5,501 nt of DNA from an uncultured Methylobacter sp. (GTDB taxonomy: Bacteria; Pseudomonadota; Gammaproteobacteria; Methylococcales; Methylomonadaceae). The notes beneath the pieces are model-generated. The model had not been told where the DNA came from, did not search any database, and was given only the letters and a program-made list of their open reading frames with translations. Below are positions 1-5,501 of this stretch, piece after piece (position 1 is the first letter of the stretch; each line of letters begins with the position of its first letter). The stretch lies in assembly GCA_903831545.1 (NCBI GenBank), contig CAIKYI010000152.1, positions 1 to 5,501 of the forward strand, written 5' to 3'. The position numbers and the translations under genes are program-made.

Positions 1-178
1 AATCGGCAAGATTGTTGCCAAAGATGAAGAAAGCTATCGTTATCTTGCCGAATCCATCCGCATGCATCCGAAACAGGATGAGCTGAAAAAGATGATGGAA
101 AACGCGGGACTTGAACGCTGCGAATACTTCAATATGACCCAAGGCATTGTTGCAGTTCACAGAGGTTATAAAATCTAG
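1..178 (+). CDS. ubiE: UbiE, C-terminal fragment: ubiquinone/menaquinone C-methyltransferase
   Basis: This is the 3' end of a gene that starts before the window: 58 codons in frame from base 2, ending in TAG at 176-178. UbiE is a class I SAM-dependent methyltransferase that methylates the benzoquinol ring during ubiquinone synthesis, and demethylmenaquinol in species that make menaquinone. The fragment contains the family's C-terminal signature: [12 protein letters not shown] near its start, then a helix ([13 protein letters not shown]), and the terminal strand ending in VAVHRGYKI. This is close, as I remember it, to the E. coli ending in HRGYKF. The SAM-binding motifs lie upstream, outside the window. 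The next gene, ubiJ, starts one base after the stop, which implies co-transcription and probably coupled translation. The identification rests on the conserved tail plus the ubiJ-ubiB context. Confidence 0.95.
   Translation, partial: IGKIVAKDEESYRYLAESIRMHPKQDELKKMMENAGLERCEYFNMTQGIVAVHRGYKI
161..165 (+). promoter_or_regulatory. Possible ribosome binding site for ubiJ
   Basis: AGAGG lies inside the last codons of ubiE, 14 bases before the ATG at 180. The spacing is longer than ideal. Because the ubiE stop codon sits one base before this ATG, translational coupling may carry most of the initiation. The site is too close to a start at 180 to be ignored but is not strong evidence alone. Confidence 0.4.
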
Positions 179-179
179 C

Positions 180-785
180 ATGGCTATCAAACCTTTGCTG
201 ATCGGTGCCTTTGAAACCGCGCTTAATCAATATCTTGCGCTGGATCAGGACAGTGGCCATTTTTTAACGCCACTGTCCGGAAAAGTTATTGCTGTTACTG
301 TCTTGCCCTTTGCAGAGACCGTTTATTTGTGTCCGAGCAATGATTCAATTCAATGTCTCGATCAATTCCCCAACGCCCCCGATACTCGTCTGACCGGATC
401 GATATGGGCTTTGGGTTTGATGGGGCTCAGCTCAACCCCGATGCGCTCGGTGTTCTCTGGTGAAGTAACAATTGAAGGCGACATGCACACCGGCCGCAAA
501 TTTCAGGAGCTTTTTGCCAAGCTGGACATTGATCTGGAAGAAAAATTATCGCATTTCACCGGCGACATCATCGCGCATAAACTGGCTGGCTTTTTTCGCG
601 CAGGCCAGAACTGGAGTAAAGAATCGCTGGAAACTTTCAAATTAAATGCGAGCGAATTTTTGCAGGATGAAACCCGCGACTTACCCTCTGCGCCCGAAGT
701 GGCCATTTTTTTCGATCAGGTTGATGAATTGCGCAATGATTTTGATCGTCTGCAAAGCAGGATAGAAAGACTGGAAAATATTTAA
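180..785 (+). CDS. ubiJ: UbiJ, SCP2-domain accessory factor of ubiquinone biosynthesis
   Basis: UbiJ (formerly YigP) is a soluble accessory protein that, with UbiK, helps the aerobic Ubi hydroxylase/methyltransferase complex. Its SCP2 lipid-binding fold is thought to hold the hydrophobic ubiquinone intermediates. With the ATG at 180 the protein is 201 residues, the length I recall for E. coli UbiJ. An in-frame TTG at 147 would add 11 residues and overlap ubiE, and I consider it less likely. The SCP2-like region covers about residues 10-115, including the strand pair around SGEVTIEGD (residues 93-101) and a GRKFQELFAKLDID helix start (105-118). The last 25 residues (VDELRNDFDRLQSRIERLEN) form a heptad-like coiled coil, as expected for the UbiK-binding tail. 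The gene sits between ubiE and ubiB, which strongly supports the call, since the family is poorly conserved in sequence. Confidence 0.93.
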   Translation: MAIKPLLIGAFETALNQYLALDQDSGHFLTPLSGKVIAVTVLPFAETVYLCPSNDSIQCLDQFPNAPDTRLTGSIWALGLMGLSSTPMRSVFSGEVTIEGDMHTGRKFQELFAKLDIDLEEKLSHFTGDIIAHKLAGFFRAGQNWSKESLETFKLNASEFLQDETRDLPSAPEVAIFFDQVDELRNDFDRLQSRIERLENI

Positions 786-840
786 ATTTTCACCACCAAA
801 ATACGAATAGAGCAAACTTTTTATTGGCTTAAGCCTTCTT

Positions 841-869
841 TTGATTTGTGTTTTGGCGATGAATTTAGT
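841..869 (+). promoter_or_regulatory. Weak candidate sigma-70 promoter for ubiB
   Basis: TTGATT (841-846) and TTTAGT (864-869) are 17 bases apart. Each matches its consensus hexamer at four of six positions. The 129-base gap between ubiJ and ubiB leaves room for an internal promoter, but matches this weak occur by chance in AT-rich DNA, so ubiB may depend wholly on the ubiE promoter. Confidence 0.2.
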
Positions 870-898
870 TGGTAGGCTTAAAAGCGCTGCCACCCAAC
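868..898 (+). other. Imperfect hairpin just upstream of the ubiB ribosome binding site
   Basis: Bases 868-877 pair with 889-898 as five base pairs (GTTGG/CCAAC), a 2x2 internal mismatch, then three base pairs (GGC/GCC), closing an 11-base loop. The base of the stem ends four bases before the AAAGG at 903. It could form in the mRNA leader and affect ubiB translation, or it could be chance. No T-run follows, so it is not a typical intrinsic terminator. Confidence 0.3.
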
Positions 899-902
899 AC
901 AC

Positions 903-907
903 AAAGG
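903..907 (+). promoter_or_regulatory. Ribosome binding site deciding the GTG start of ubiB
   Basis: AAAGG ends seven bases before GTG at 915, a good Shine-Dalgarno position. No in-frame ATG nearby gives a better start, so this site supports the non-ATG initiation. Confidence 0.65.
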
Positions 908-914
908 TAAATAC

Positions 915-2465
915 GTGATCCGTCCCAATTTATTATTTCGCCTGATCCATATTAGCTGGGTTTTGGTCTTTCACGGTCTGGATGAGATCGTGTTAAAAAC
1001 CCATTTATTCCGACCTGTTCGTTATGTCGCTGTTTTATCTCCCAACTATTGGCTTAAACGTAAGGATGATCCTCGCGGCGTCAGAATCCGTAAGGCACTC
1101 GAAGACTTGGGGCCTATTTATGTCAAATTCGGCCAGGCTTTATCTACCAGAAAAGATCTGCTGCCCGATGATATTGCAGATGAACTGGTCAAACTTCAGG
1201 ATAGGGTTCCGCCCTTTGCCAATGAAATTGCCCGTCGCATTATTGAAAGCGAACTGGGCATGCCTATCAGCGAGGCGTTTGCCGAGTTTAATCCCGAACC
1301 ACTGGCATCAGCGTCAGTTGCGCAGGTTCACACTGCCGTATTGCATAGCGGCGAAAGTGTTGTCGTTAAAGTTCTGCGCCCGGACATTGAAAGCCGGATT
1401 CGCTCTGACATAGGCTTACTTTTTCAATTAGCCCGCTTTGCCGAGCGCTTCTGGGCTGACGCAAAAAGATTACGTCCTGTTGATGTCGTTGCCGAATTTG
1501 AAAGAACAACACTGGATGAGCTTGATTTGGTCAGGGAAGCGGCTAATGCCTCTAAATTGCGCCGGAACTTTGAAAATTCGGACATGATTTACATCCCTGA
1601 AATCCACTGGCCGTTAACGCGTCAAAAAGTAATGGTCATGGAACGCATTCACGGTATTCCGGTTGGTAATATCGATGAGCTAAGAACCAATGGCGCTGAT
1701 TTTAAACTGCTCGCCGAGCGCGGTGTGGAAATATTTTTTACCCAGGTATTCAGGGATAACTTTTTTCATGCCGACATGCATCCCGGCAATATTTTTGTCG
1801 ATTTGCCAGGTAAATATATCGCCGTTGATTTCGGTATTGTAGGCACCCTGTCAATGTCCGATCAGCATTATCTGGCCGCAAACTTTCTGGCGTTTTTCAA
1901 TCGCGATTATCGAAAAGTCGCCGAAATGCACGTCGAATCTGGTTGGGTTTCCGAATCGACCAGGATAGAAGAATTTGAGTCTGCGATACGCAGCGTTTGC
2001 GAACCCATTTTTGAAAAACCGCTAAAAGACATTTCTTTCGGGCAGTTGTTGCTGCGCTTGTTCCAGACCGCGCGTCGCTTTGATATGCACGTTCAGCCGC
2101 AACTGGTGTTGCTACAAAAAACCCTGCTTAATATCGAAGGCCTGGGACGTCAACTTTATCCCGAGCTGGATTTGTGTCAAACCGCCAAGCCTTTTCTTGA
2201 AAAATGGTTTCATGAACGCATTGGCCCCAAAGCTAAACTTGAAAAACTGATTAAACAGTTTCCAGACTTTGCCGAGCACTTTCCGGAAATTCCTTCGTTG
2301 ATTTATAAAGCGCTGGACAATGCGACTCACGCAAAACAGCAGGCAGACTTGCAAAACAAAGAATTAATCCTGTTACGCGAACAAATGGCCAGTAATCAAC
2401 GTCTGACAATATTGACCATGTTGCTCAGTGCTTTAGTCATCAGTGCTGCAGTGCTGTATCAATAA
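915..2465 (+). CDS. ubiB: UbiB, atypical kinase/ATPase-like protein of ubiquinone biosynthesis
   Basis: UbiB belongs to the ABC1/ADCK/UbiB family of protein-kinase-like ATPases. It is membrane-associated and supports ubiquinone synthesis, probably by helping extract or present lipid intermediates rather than by phosphorylating proteins. The 516-residue product shows the family hallmarks in order: the KxGQ motif as KFGQ at 71-74, with the following [10 protein letters not shown]; the alanine-rich loop as ASASVAQVH (131-139); the lysine of the VVVK strand at 152; the ExD motif as ELD (202-204); the catalytic loop HADMHPGN (285-292, Asp287); and the metal-binding DFG (305-307). A single hydrophobic helix lies at about 498-514 and the protein ends two residues later. 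E. coli UbiB is about 546 residues with two predicted C-terminal membrane helices, so this one appears to lack the second. The start is GTG, with AAAGG seven bases upstream. It follows ubiJ on the same strand. Confidence 0.97.
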   Translation: MIRPNLLFRLIHISWVLVFHGLDEIVLKTHLFRPVRYVAVLSPNYWLKRKDDPRGVRIRKALEDLGPIYVKFGQALSTRKDLLPDDIADELVKLQDRVPPFANEIARRIIESELGMPISEAFAEFNPEPLASASVAQVHTAVLHSGESVVVKVLRPDIESRIRSDIGLLFQLARFAERFWADAKRLRPVDVVAEFERTTLDELDLVREAANASKLRRNFENSDMIYIPEIHWPLTRQKVMVMERIHGIPVGNIDELRTNGADFKLLAERGVEIFFTQVFRDNFFHADMHPGNIFVDLPGKYIAVDFGIVGTLSMSDQHYLAANFLAFFNRDYRKVAEMHVESGWVSESTRIEEFESAIRSVCEPIFEKPLKDISFGQLLLRLFQTARRFDMHVQPQLVLLQKTLLNIEGLGRQLYPELDLCQTAKPFLEKWFHERIGPKAKLEKLIKQFPDFAEHFPEIPSLIYKALDNATHAKQQADLQNKELILLREQMASNQRLTILTMLLSALVISAAVLYQ

Positions 2466-2515
2466 ATATTTCGATTATTGATGTTTTTTTTTAATTTAAT
2501 TAAACAGGTGTGAAA

Positions 2516-3073
2516 ATGGTGGCACTGGAAACCCCAAGCTGTGATTTTGGCAAAAAAGCGCTAGACTTTAAATTGCCTGGCGTCGATGGACGTTCGTGGT
2601 CACTGCAGGAGTGTATGGGTAAAAACGGTTTGTTGGTGATGTTCATCTGCAATCACTGTCCGTATGTTAAAGCGGTGCAGGAGCGTATTGTTCAGGATGC
2701 CAAAGAGCTTAAAGCACTGGGCATCGAATCGGTAGCCATTATGTCTAATGATACAACTGAATACCCCGCCGATTCCTTCGAAAACATGAAAAAGCTGTCC
2801 GAGGATTTGGGTTTTGGTTTTCCCTACTTGCTGGATGAAACGCAACAGATTGCCAAAGCTTATGGTGCTGTCTGCACACCGGACTTTTTTGGTTATAATT
2901 CAGATTATGAGCTGCAATATCGTGGACGCTTGGATGCCAGCCGCAAGGAAACAGCGCCGCCAGACACTCGAAGAGAGTTATTTGAAGCGATGAAGCTTAT
3001 CGCAGAAACTGGTCATGGTCCAAAAGAACAGCTTAATAGCATCGGCTGTTCGATTAAATGGACGCAAGATTAA
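2516..3073 (+). CDS. Thioredoxin-family (peroxiredoxin-like) protein with CNHC motif
   Basis: This is a 185-residue thioredoxin-fold protein of the AhpC/TSA-like group often annotated only as thioredoxin family protein (the PRX_like1 type). The fold begins near APDFKLP-type sequence (here LDFKLPGVDG, 16-25). The redox motif follows a hydrophobic strand as CNHC (45-48), then PYVKAVQ. A cysteine precedes the cis-proline region (AVCTPDFF, 118-125), and the family's closing IGCSIKW motif is present (177-182), giving conserved Cys120 and Cys178 besides the CxxC pair. There is no signal peptide, so it should act in the cytoplasm as a thiol-disulfide oxidoreductase or peroxidase-like enzyme; its substrate is not known to me. 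I prefer the ATG at 2516, which has AGG at 2506-2508, to the in-frame GTG at 2510, which lies almost on top of that site. It starts 50 bases after ubiB and could belong to the same transcript, though no functional link is evident. Confidence 0.88.
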   Translation: MVALETPSCDFGKKALDFKLPGVDGRSWSLQECMGKNGLLVMFICNHCPYVKAVQERIVQDAKELKALGIESVAIMSNDTTEYPADSFENMKKLSEDLGFGFPYLLDETQQIAKAYGAVCTPDFFGYNSDYELQYRGRLDASRKETAPPDTRRELFEAMKLIAETGHGPKEQLNSIGCSIKWTQD

Positions 3074-3089
3074 ACCTGAAAAACAAATA

Positions 3090-3169
3090 GAACACAGATG
3101 ACACGGATTTAACTGATAATCACGGATAAAAAATCCGGTTAAATCCTCTGCTCAGCATCATCCGTGTTC
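3090..3169. repeat. Nested palindromic intergenic repeat built on CACRGAT units
   Basis: The 80-base block between the thioredoxin-family gene and pgk has three nested inverted repeats. The outer 12-base arms are GAACACAGATGA (3090-3101) and TCATCCGTGTTC (3158-3169), with one mismatch. The middle 9-base arms are GGATTTAAC (3105-3113) and GTTAAATCC (3138-3146), which match perfectly. The inner 5-base arms are CGGAT (3123-3127) and ATCCG (3133-3137), around AAAAA. The unit CACRGAT occurs directly at 3093, 3102 and 3121, and inverted at 3160-3166. There is no coding potential and no T-run. I infer a dispersed, REP- or MITE-like repeat, because sequences rich in ACACGGAT units are familiar as intergenic repeats in several proteobacteria. 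Copy number cannot be seen from one window. Confidence 0.65.
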
Positions 3170-3205
3170 CATTGATAAAGCAAAACTTACCTAACCCACA
3201 ACAAT

Positions 3206-3210
3206 GAGAG
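3206..3210 (+). promoter_or_regulatory. Ribosome binding site of pgk
   Basis: GAGAG ends six bases before the ATG at 3217. It supports this start, which also gives the normal N-terminal length for the family. Confidence 0.6.
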
Positions 3211-3216
3211 CATATT

Positions 3217-4386
3217 ATGTCAATTAAAAGAATGGTAGATCTGGACTTGTCAGGAAAACGGGTGTTAATCCGTCAGGATCTGAATGTTCCGGTAAAAAAC
3301 GGCAAAGTAACCAGTGATATTCGTATTCAGGCCAGCGTACCGACCATCCAAATAGCCTTGGCTGCCGGTGCGGCGGTTATGGTTTTATCGCATTTGGGTC
3401 GTCCTGTCGAAGGTCAATACGACGAAGAATCTTCGTTAAAACCTGTCGCTGAACGTTTATCCTTGTTGTTGGGCAAGCCGGTCAGACTGGAAAAAGACTG
3501 GCTGGATGGCATTACCATTGAGCCAGGCGAAGTCGTTCTTTGTGAAAATGTACGTTTCAATGCCGGCGAAGAGAAGAATAACGATGAGTTGGGTAAAAAA
3601 ATGGCGGCACTTTGTGACGTGTTTGTCATGGATGCATTTGGCACTGCGCATAGAGCACAAGCTTCAACTCACAGCGTTGCCAAATTTGCACCGATTGCCT
3701 GCGCCGGCCCGTTGTTGGCGAGCGAACTGGACGCACTGGGTAAAGCGTTGGAAACACCAACCAAACCACTGGTTGCCATTGTTGGTGGCTCTAAAGTGTC
3801 GACCAAGTTAACCGTACTAAAATCATTGTCAGAGAAAGTTGACCAGTTAATTGTAGGTGGCGGTATTGCCAACACGTTTATTGCTGCGGCAGGATTTCCG
3901 GTCGGCAAATCACTTTATGAACCTGATCTGCTGGATGAAGCCAGAAGCCTGATTGCGGCGGCCAAAAGCAATGGCTCTGACATTCCCATACCTGTTGATG
4001 TCGTTTGCGCCAAAGAATTTTCAGAAACCGCTGTCGCTACCATTAAAAATGTTGCTGACGTTGAAGAAGATGATTTGATTTTGGATATCGGTCCCGATAC
4101 CGCAAAACAGTATGCCGAAATTTTAAAAACCGCTGGCACCATCGTCTGGAACGGACCTGTCGGCGTGTTTGAAATCGATCAGATTGGTAACGGCACCAAA
4201 GTTCTGGCAACTGCGATTGCCGAAAGTTCGGCTTTCTCAATTGCGGGCGGCGGCGACACATTGGCGGCAATCGACAAATACGGCATTAACGATGACGTGT
4301 CTTACACCTCGACCGGAGGCGGTGCTTTCCTTGAATTTCTTGAAGGTAAAGAACTTCCAGCGGTTTCTGTGTTAAAATCACGTTAA
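3217..4386 (+). CDS. pgk: Phosphoglycerate kinase
   Basis: Pgk transfers the acyl phosphate of 1,3-bisphosphoglycerate to ADP in glycolysis, and runs in reverse in gluconeogenesis and carbon-fixation cycles. It is cytoplasmic and monomeric. The 389-residue length is standard for bacterial Pgk (E. coli 387). The N-terminal substrate domain shows RQDLNVP (19-25), SHLGRP (58-63), [10 protein letters not shown] (110-119) and DAFGTAHR (139-146), giving the basic patch that binds the phosphoglycerate. The nucleotide domain shows VGGSKVSTK (189-197), GGGIANTF (214-221), WNGPVGVFE (311-319), GGGDT (344-348) and the closing [14 protein letters not shown] (364-377). No motif is damaged. It stands alone here: neither gap nor pyk nor fba is visible beside it. 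A palindromic repeat lies in its 143-base upstream gap and a strong hairpin follows its stop codon, so it may be a single-gene transcript. Confidence 0.99.
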   Translation: MSIKRMVDLDLSGKRVLIRQDLNVPVKNGKVTSDIRIQASVPTIQIALAAGAAVMVLSHLGRPVEGQYDEESSLKPVAERLSLLLGKPVRLEKDWLDGITIEPGEVVLCENVRFNAGEEKNNDELGKKMAALCDVFVMDAFGTAHRAQASTHSVAKFAPIACAGPLLASELDALGKALETPTKPLVAIVGGSKVSTKLTVLKSLSEKVDQLIVGGGIANTFIAAAGFPVGKSLYEPDLLDEARSLIAAAKSNGSDIPIPVDVVCAKEFSETAVATIKNVADVEEDDLILDIGPDTAKQYAEILKTAGTIVWNGPVGVFEIDQIGNGTKVLATAIAESSAFSIAGGGDTLAAIDKYGINDDVSYTSTGGGAFLEFLEGKELPAVSVLKSR

Positions 4387-4392
4387 CAAATC

Positions 4393-4460
4393 AGACGAAG
4401 GGCAAAAGATGAAAGGCGAAAACATTACGCTCCTTTTGTCTTGTGCCTTTCGTCTTTTCT
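4393..4460 (+). terminator. Long hairpin after pgk: probable intrinsic terminator and possible repeat element
   Basis: Starting seven bases after the pgk stop, 4393-4416 pairs with 4432-4455 over 24 consecutive positions. There is one mismatch (A4405 with G4443) and three G-T wobbles. Two more pairs (C4417-G4429, G4418-C4428) close a nine-base loop beyond a two-base bulge. TTTTCT follows at 4455-4460. A stable stem followed by a T-run fits a Rho-independent terminator for pgk, although the stem is unusually long and the T-run short. Each arm contains two copies of GAYRAARGG (4394, 4408; inverted at 4432-4440 and 4446-4454), each pair 14 bases apart. This suggests a dispersed repeat that has been co-opted. 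Confidence 0.6.
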
Positions 4461-4465
4461 ATTAA
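4436..4465 (+). promoter_or_regulatory. Weak candidate promoter for rpoZ-spoT
   Basis: TTGTCT (4436-4441) and TATTAA (4460-4465) are 18 bases apart, each matching the sigma-70 consensus at four of six positions. The -35 would lie inside the 3' arm of the hairpin and transcription would begin about 15 bases before the rpoZ start codon. It is proposed mainly because the hairpin leaves little other room for a promoter. Confidence 0.2.
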
Positions 4466-4476
4466 CACACTAAATC

Positions 4477-4480
4477 AGGA
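4477..4480 (+). promoter_or_regulatory. Ribosome binding site of rpoZ
   Basis: AGGA ends six bases before the ATG at 4487, an ideal Shine-Dalgarno position. It fixes the start at the conserved MARVT sequence. Confidence 0.7.
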
Positions 4481-4486
4481 TAAAAA

Positions 4487-4729
4487 ATGGCCAGAGTCAC
4501 TATCGAAGATTGTTTGGAACATGTTGAAAACCGCTTTAAACTGGTTTTATTAGCCAGCACCAGAGCGCGTCAGCTTAGTCACGGTGCAACTGAGTTTGTA
4601 ACGCGCGGTAAAGATAAAGATACTGTTGTCGCCTTACGCGAAATTGCGGCAGGTCACGTCACAACTGAAAACGTTAATCTTCTGCACCGTGTTGGTGAAG
4701 TCCATGACCACCATAACCCAATGTTCTGA
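4487..4729 (+). CDS. rpoZ: RNA polymerase omega subunit
   Basis: Omega is the small subunit that clamps the beta' chain and aids RNA polymerase assembly. In gammaproteobacteria it also forms part of one ppGpp-binding site on the enzyme. The product has 80 residues against 91 in E. coli. The N-terminal core is clear: [19 protein letters not shown] (1-19), then [15 protein letters not shown] (19-33) with the conserved RARQ, and VALREIAAG (47-55). The C-terminal tail, normally acidic and glutamine-rich in enterics, is short here and ends in HDHHNPMF, a histidine-rich variant. The tail is poorly conserved across the family, so this is not damage. It lies 11 bases upstream of spoT, the enzyme that controls ppGpp level, an arrangement also found in E. 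coli. In E. coli gmk precedes rpoZ, whereas here pgk and a hairpin do. Confidence 0.97.
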   Translation: MARVTIEDCLEHVENRFKLVLLASTRARQLSHGATEFVTRGKDKDTVVALREIAAGHVTTENVNLLHRVGEVHDHHNPMF

Positions 4730-4740
4730 TTTTAAAGTCC

Positions 4741-5501
4741 ATGCTCGAAATAGCCGACCCGATCGAGCTTGAACGCCCTCAAGATAAATTAATCCGGCGT
4801 TTATGCTCAACCTTGTCCGGCTATCTTGATCAAACCCAAATTGATTTATGCGTTAATGCTTATGAGGTGGGGGCCGCCGCTCATAACGGCCAGTTTCGTA
4901 AAAGCGGTGAAGCCTATATTTGTCACCCTGTCTGTGTCGCCATTACCCTTGCCGAAATGCGCATGGATGCCAATGGTATCATGGCCGCCATATTGCATGA
5001 TGTTATTGAAGATACCCACATCAGCAAAAAAGAACTGGCCGAACAGTTTGGCAGCGAAGTCGCGGAATTAGTTGATGGCGTTACCAAACTAACCAAAATT
5101 GACACCAAATCTCATGCAGAAACGCAAGCGGAAAATGTTCGCAAAATGTTTCTGGCCATGGCCAAGGATTTACGTGTCATCATCGTAAAACTCGCTGATC
5201 GACTGCACAATATGCAGACCCTCGGTGTTATGCCACCGCCCAAAAAACGCCGTATTGCCCGTGAAACCCTAGATATTTACGCGCCTATTGCCAATCGTCT
5301 GGGCATGAACAACATTCGGCAAAAGCTTGAAGCCCTAAGTTTTGAAGCGATGTATCCGATGCGCCATGCGGTGATTAATAATGCCGTAAAGAAAGCACGC
5401 GGCAACCGTAGAAAAATTGTCGATATCATCGAAAACACGATAAAAAATCGCCTGGAACAAGCCAATCTAAACAGTGATGTTGCCGGACGCGAGAAAAACC
5501 T
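4741..5501 (+). CDS. spoT: SpoT, bifunctional (p)ppGpp hydrolase/synthetase, N-terminal part
   Basis: SpoT degrades, and weakly makes, the alarmone (p)ppGpp and so sets the stringent response to carbon, fatty-acid and iron limitation. The frame is open to the window edge: 253 codons plus two bases of a protein normally about 700 residues. The visible part is the HD hydrolase domain and the helices that follow. It shows FRKSGEAYICHP (52-63; Arg53, His62), the HDVIEDT metal site (86-92; His86, Asp87, Glu90, Asp91), VTKLTKI (114-120), and KLADRLHNMQTL (150-161; Asp153). ETLDIYAPIANRLGM (175-189) and the ARGNR linker (219-223) follow, and the window ends at GREKN (249-253). Because all hydrolase residues are intact, SpoT or a bifunctional Rel fits better than RelA, whose HD site is degenerate. 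The synthetase, TGS and ACT domains lie downstream. The ATG at 4741 has no clear Shine-Dalgarno site and may be coupled to rpoZ translation. Confidence 0.94.
   Translation, partial: MLEIADPIELERPQDKLIRRLCSTLSGYLDQTQIDLCVNAYEVGAAAHNGQFRKSGEAYICHPVCVAITLAEMRMDANGIMAAILHDVIEDTHISKKELAEQFGSEVAELVDGVTKLTKIDTKSHAETQAENVRKMFLAMAKDLRVIIVKLADRLHNMQTLGVMPPPKKRRIARETLDIYAPIANRLGMNNIRQKLEALSFEAMYPMRHAVINNAVKKARGNRRKIVDIIENTIKNRLEQANLNSDVAGREKN

Noticed and set aside
147..179. Longer start for ubiJ at TTG 147
   Set aside because: It would overlap ubiE by 32 bases and add 11 residues with no family support. The ATG at 180 gives the expected 201 residues.
503..706. EsrE-like small RNA inside the ubiJ 3' region, as reported for E. 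coli yigP
   Set aside because: I see no sequence evidence here for a separate RNA. The region is fully explained by UbiJ coding, and analogy alone is not enough.
681..902. Minus-strand open frame of 73 codons covering the end of ubiJ and the ubiJ-ubiB gap
   Set aside because: It has no recognisable domain, opposes all other genes, and mostly overlaps conserved ubiJ coding sequence.
2484..2492. Nine-T run after ubiB as an intrinsic terminator
   Set aside because: No stable GC-containing stem precedes the T-run, so a Rho-independent terminator is not supported.
2478..2506. Promoter before the thioredoxin-family gene (TTGATG, nine-T run, TAAACA)
   Set aside because: The -10 match is poor and would overlap the ribosome binding site, leaving no leader. 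The AT-rich run is probably just gap sequence.
2510..2515. GTG start at 2510 for the thioredoxin-family gene
   Set aside because: The AGG at 2506-2508 would be one base from this GTG, too close for a Shine-Dalgarno site. It is well spaced for the ATG at 2516.
3090..3169. CRISPR array from repeated CACRGAT units
   Set aside because: The units are seven bases long, irregularly spaced and partly inverted, unlike 25-40 base direct repeats with uniform spacers. No cas gene is present.
3506..3811. Alternative-frame open frame of 101 codons inside pgk
   Set aside because: It is a shadow of pgk. The pgk frame carries all catalytic motifs continuously, and the alternative product resembles nothing.

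Overview
This window looks like ordinary chromosomal core sequence from a gammaproteobacterium of moderate GC content. The ubiE-ubiJ-ubiB order is the arrangement known from Escherichia coli and relatives, and rpoZ followed directly by spoT is also a gammaproteobacterial pairing. The organism makes ubiquinone. A methylotroph of the Methylococcales type would fit the gene mix and the style of the intergenic repeats, but that is a guess. Every gene reads on the + strand, and there is no sign of a prophage, insertion sequence, CRISPR array, tRNA or rRNA.

Layout: (1) positions 1-178 hold the last 58 codons of ubiE, followed after one base by ubiJ (180-785) and, after a 129-base gap, ubiB (915-2465). 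All three serve aerobic ubiquinone biosynthesis: UbiE is the C-methyltransferase, UbiJ the SCP2-type lipid-binding accessory protein, and UbiB the atypical kinase/ATPase-like accessory protein. (2) Positions 2516-3073 encode a stand-alone thioredoxin-fold protein with a CNHC motif. (3) Positions 3217-4386 encode phosphoglycerate kinase (pgk). (4) Positions 4487-4729 encode the RNA polymerase omega subunit (rpoZ), followed 11 bases later by spoT, which starts at 4741 and runs off the window. The visible part of spoT has an intact HD-type (p)ppGpp hydrolase site.

The less ordinary content is intergenic. The gap before pgk holds an 80-base nested palindrome built from four copies of CACRGAT (3090-3169). 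The gap between pgk and rpoZ holds a hairpin with a 24-position stem built from four copies of GAYRAARGG (4393-4455), ending in a short T-run. The two differ in sequence but share an architecture: two direct copies of a short purine-rich unit, then two inverted copies or one. They look like members of dispersed repeat families that have settled next to housekeeping genes. The second may act as the pgk terminator and leaves only 31 bases before the rpoZ start codon.

I find no undescribed multi-gene system here. Every long open frame is explained by a known family.
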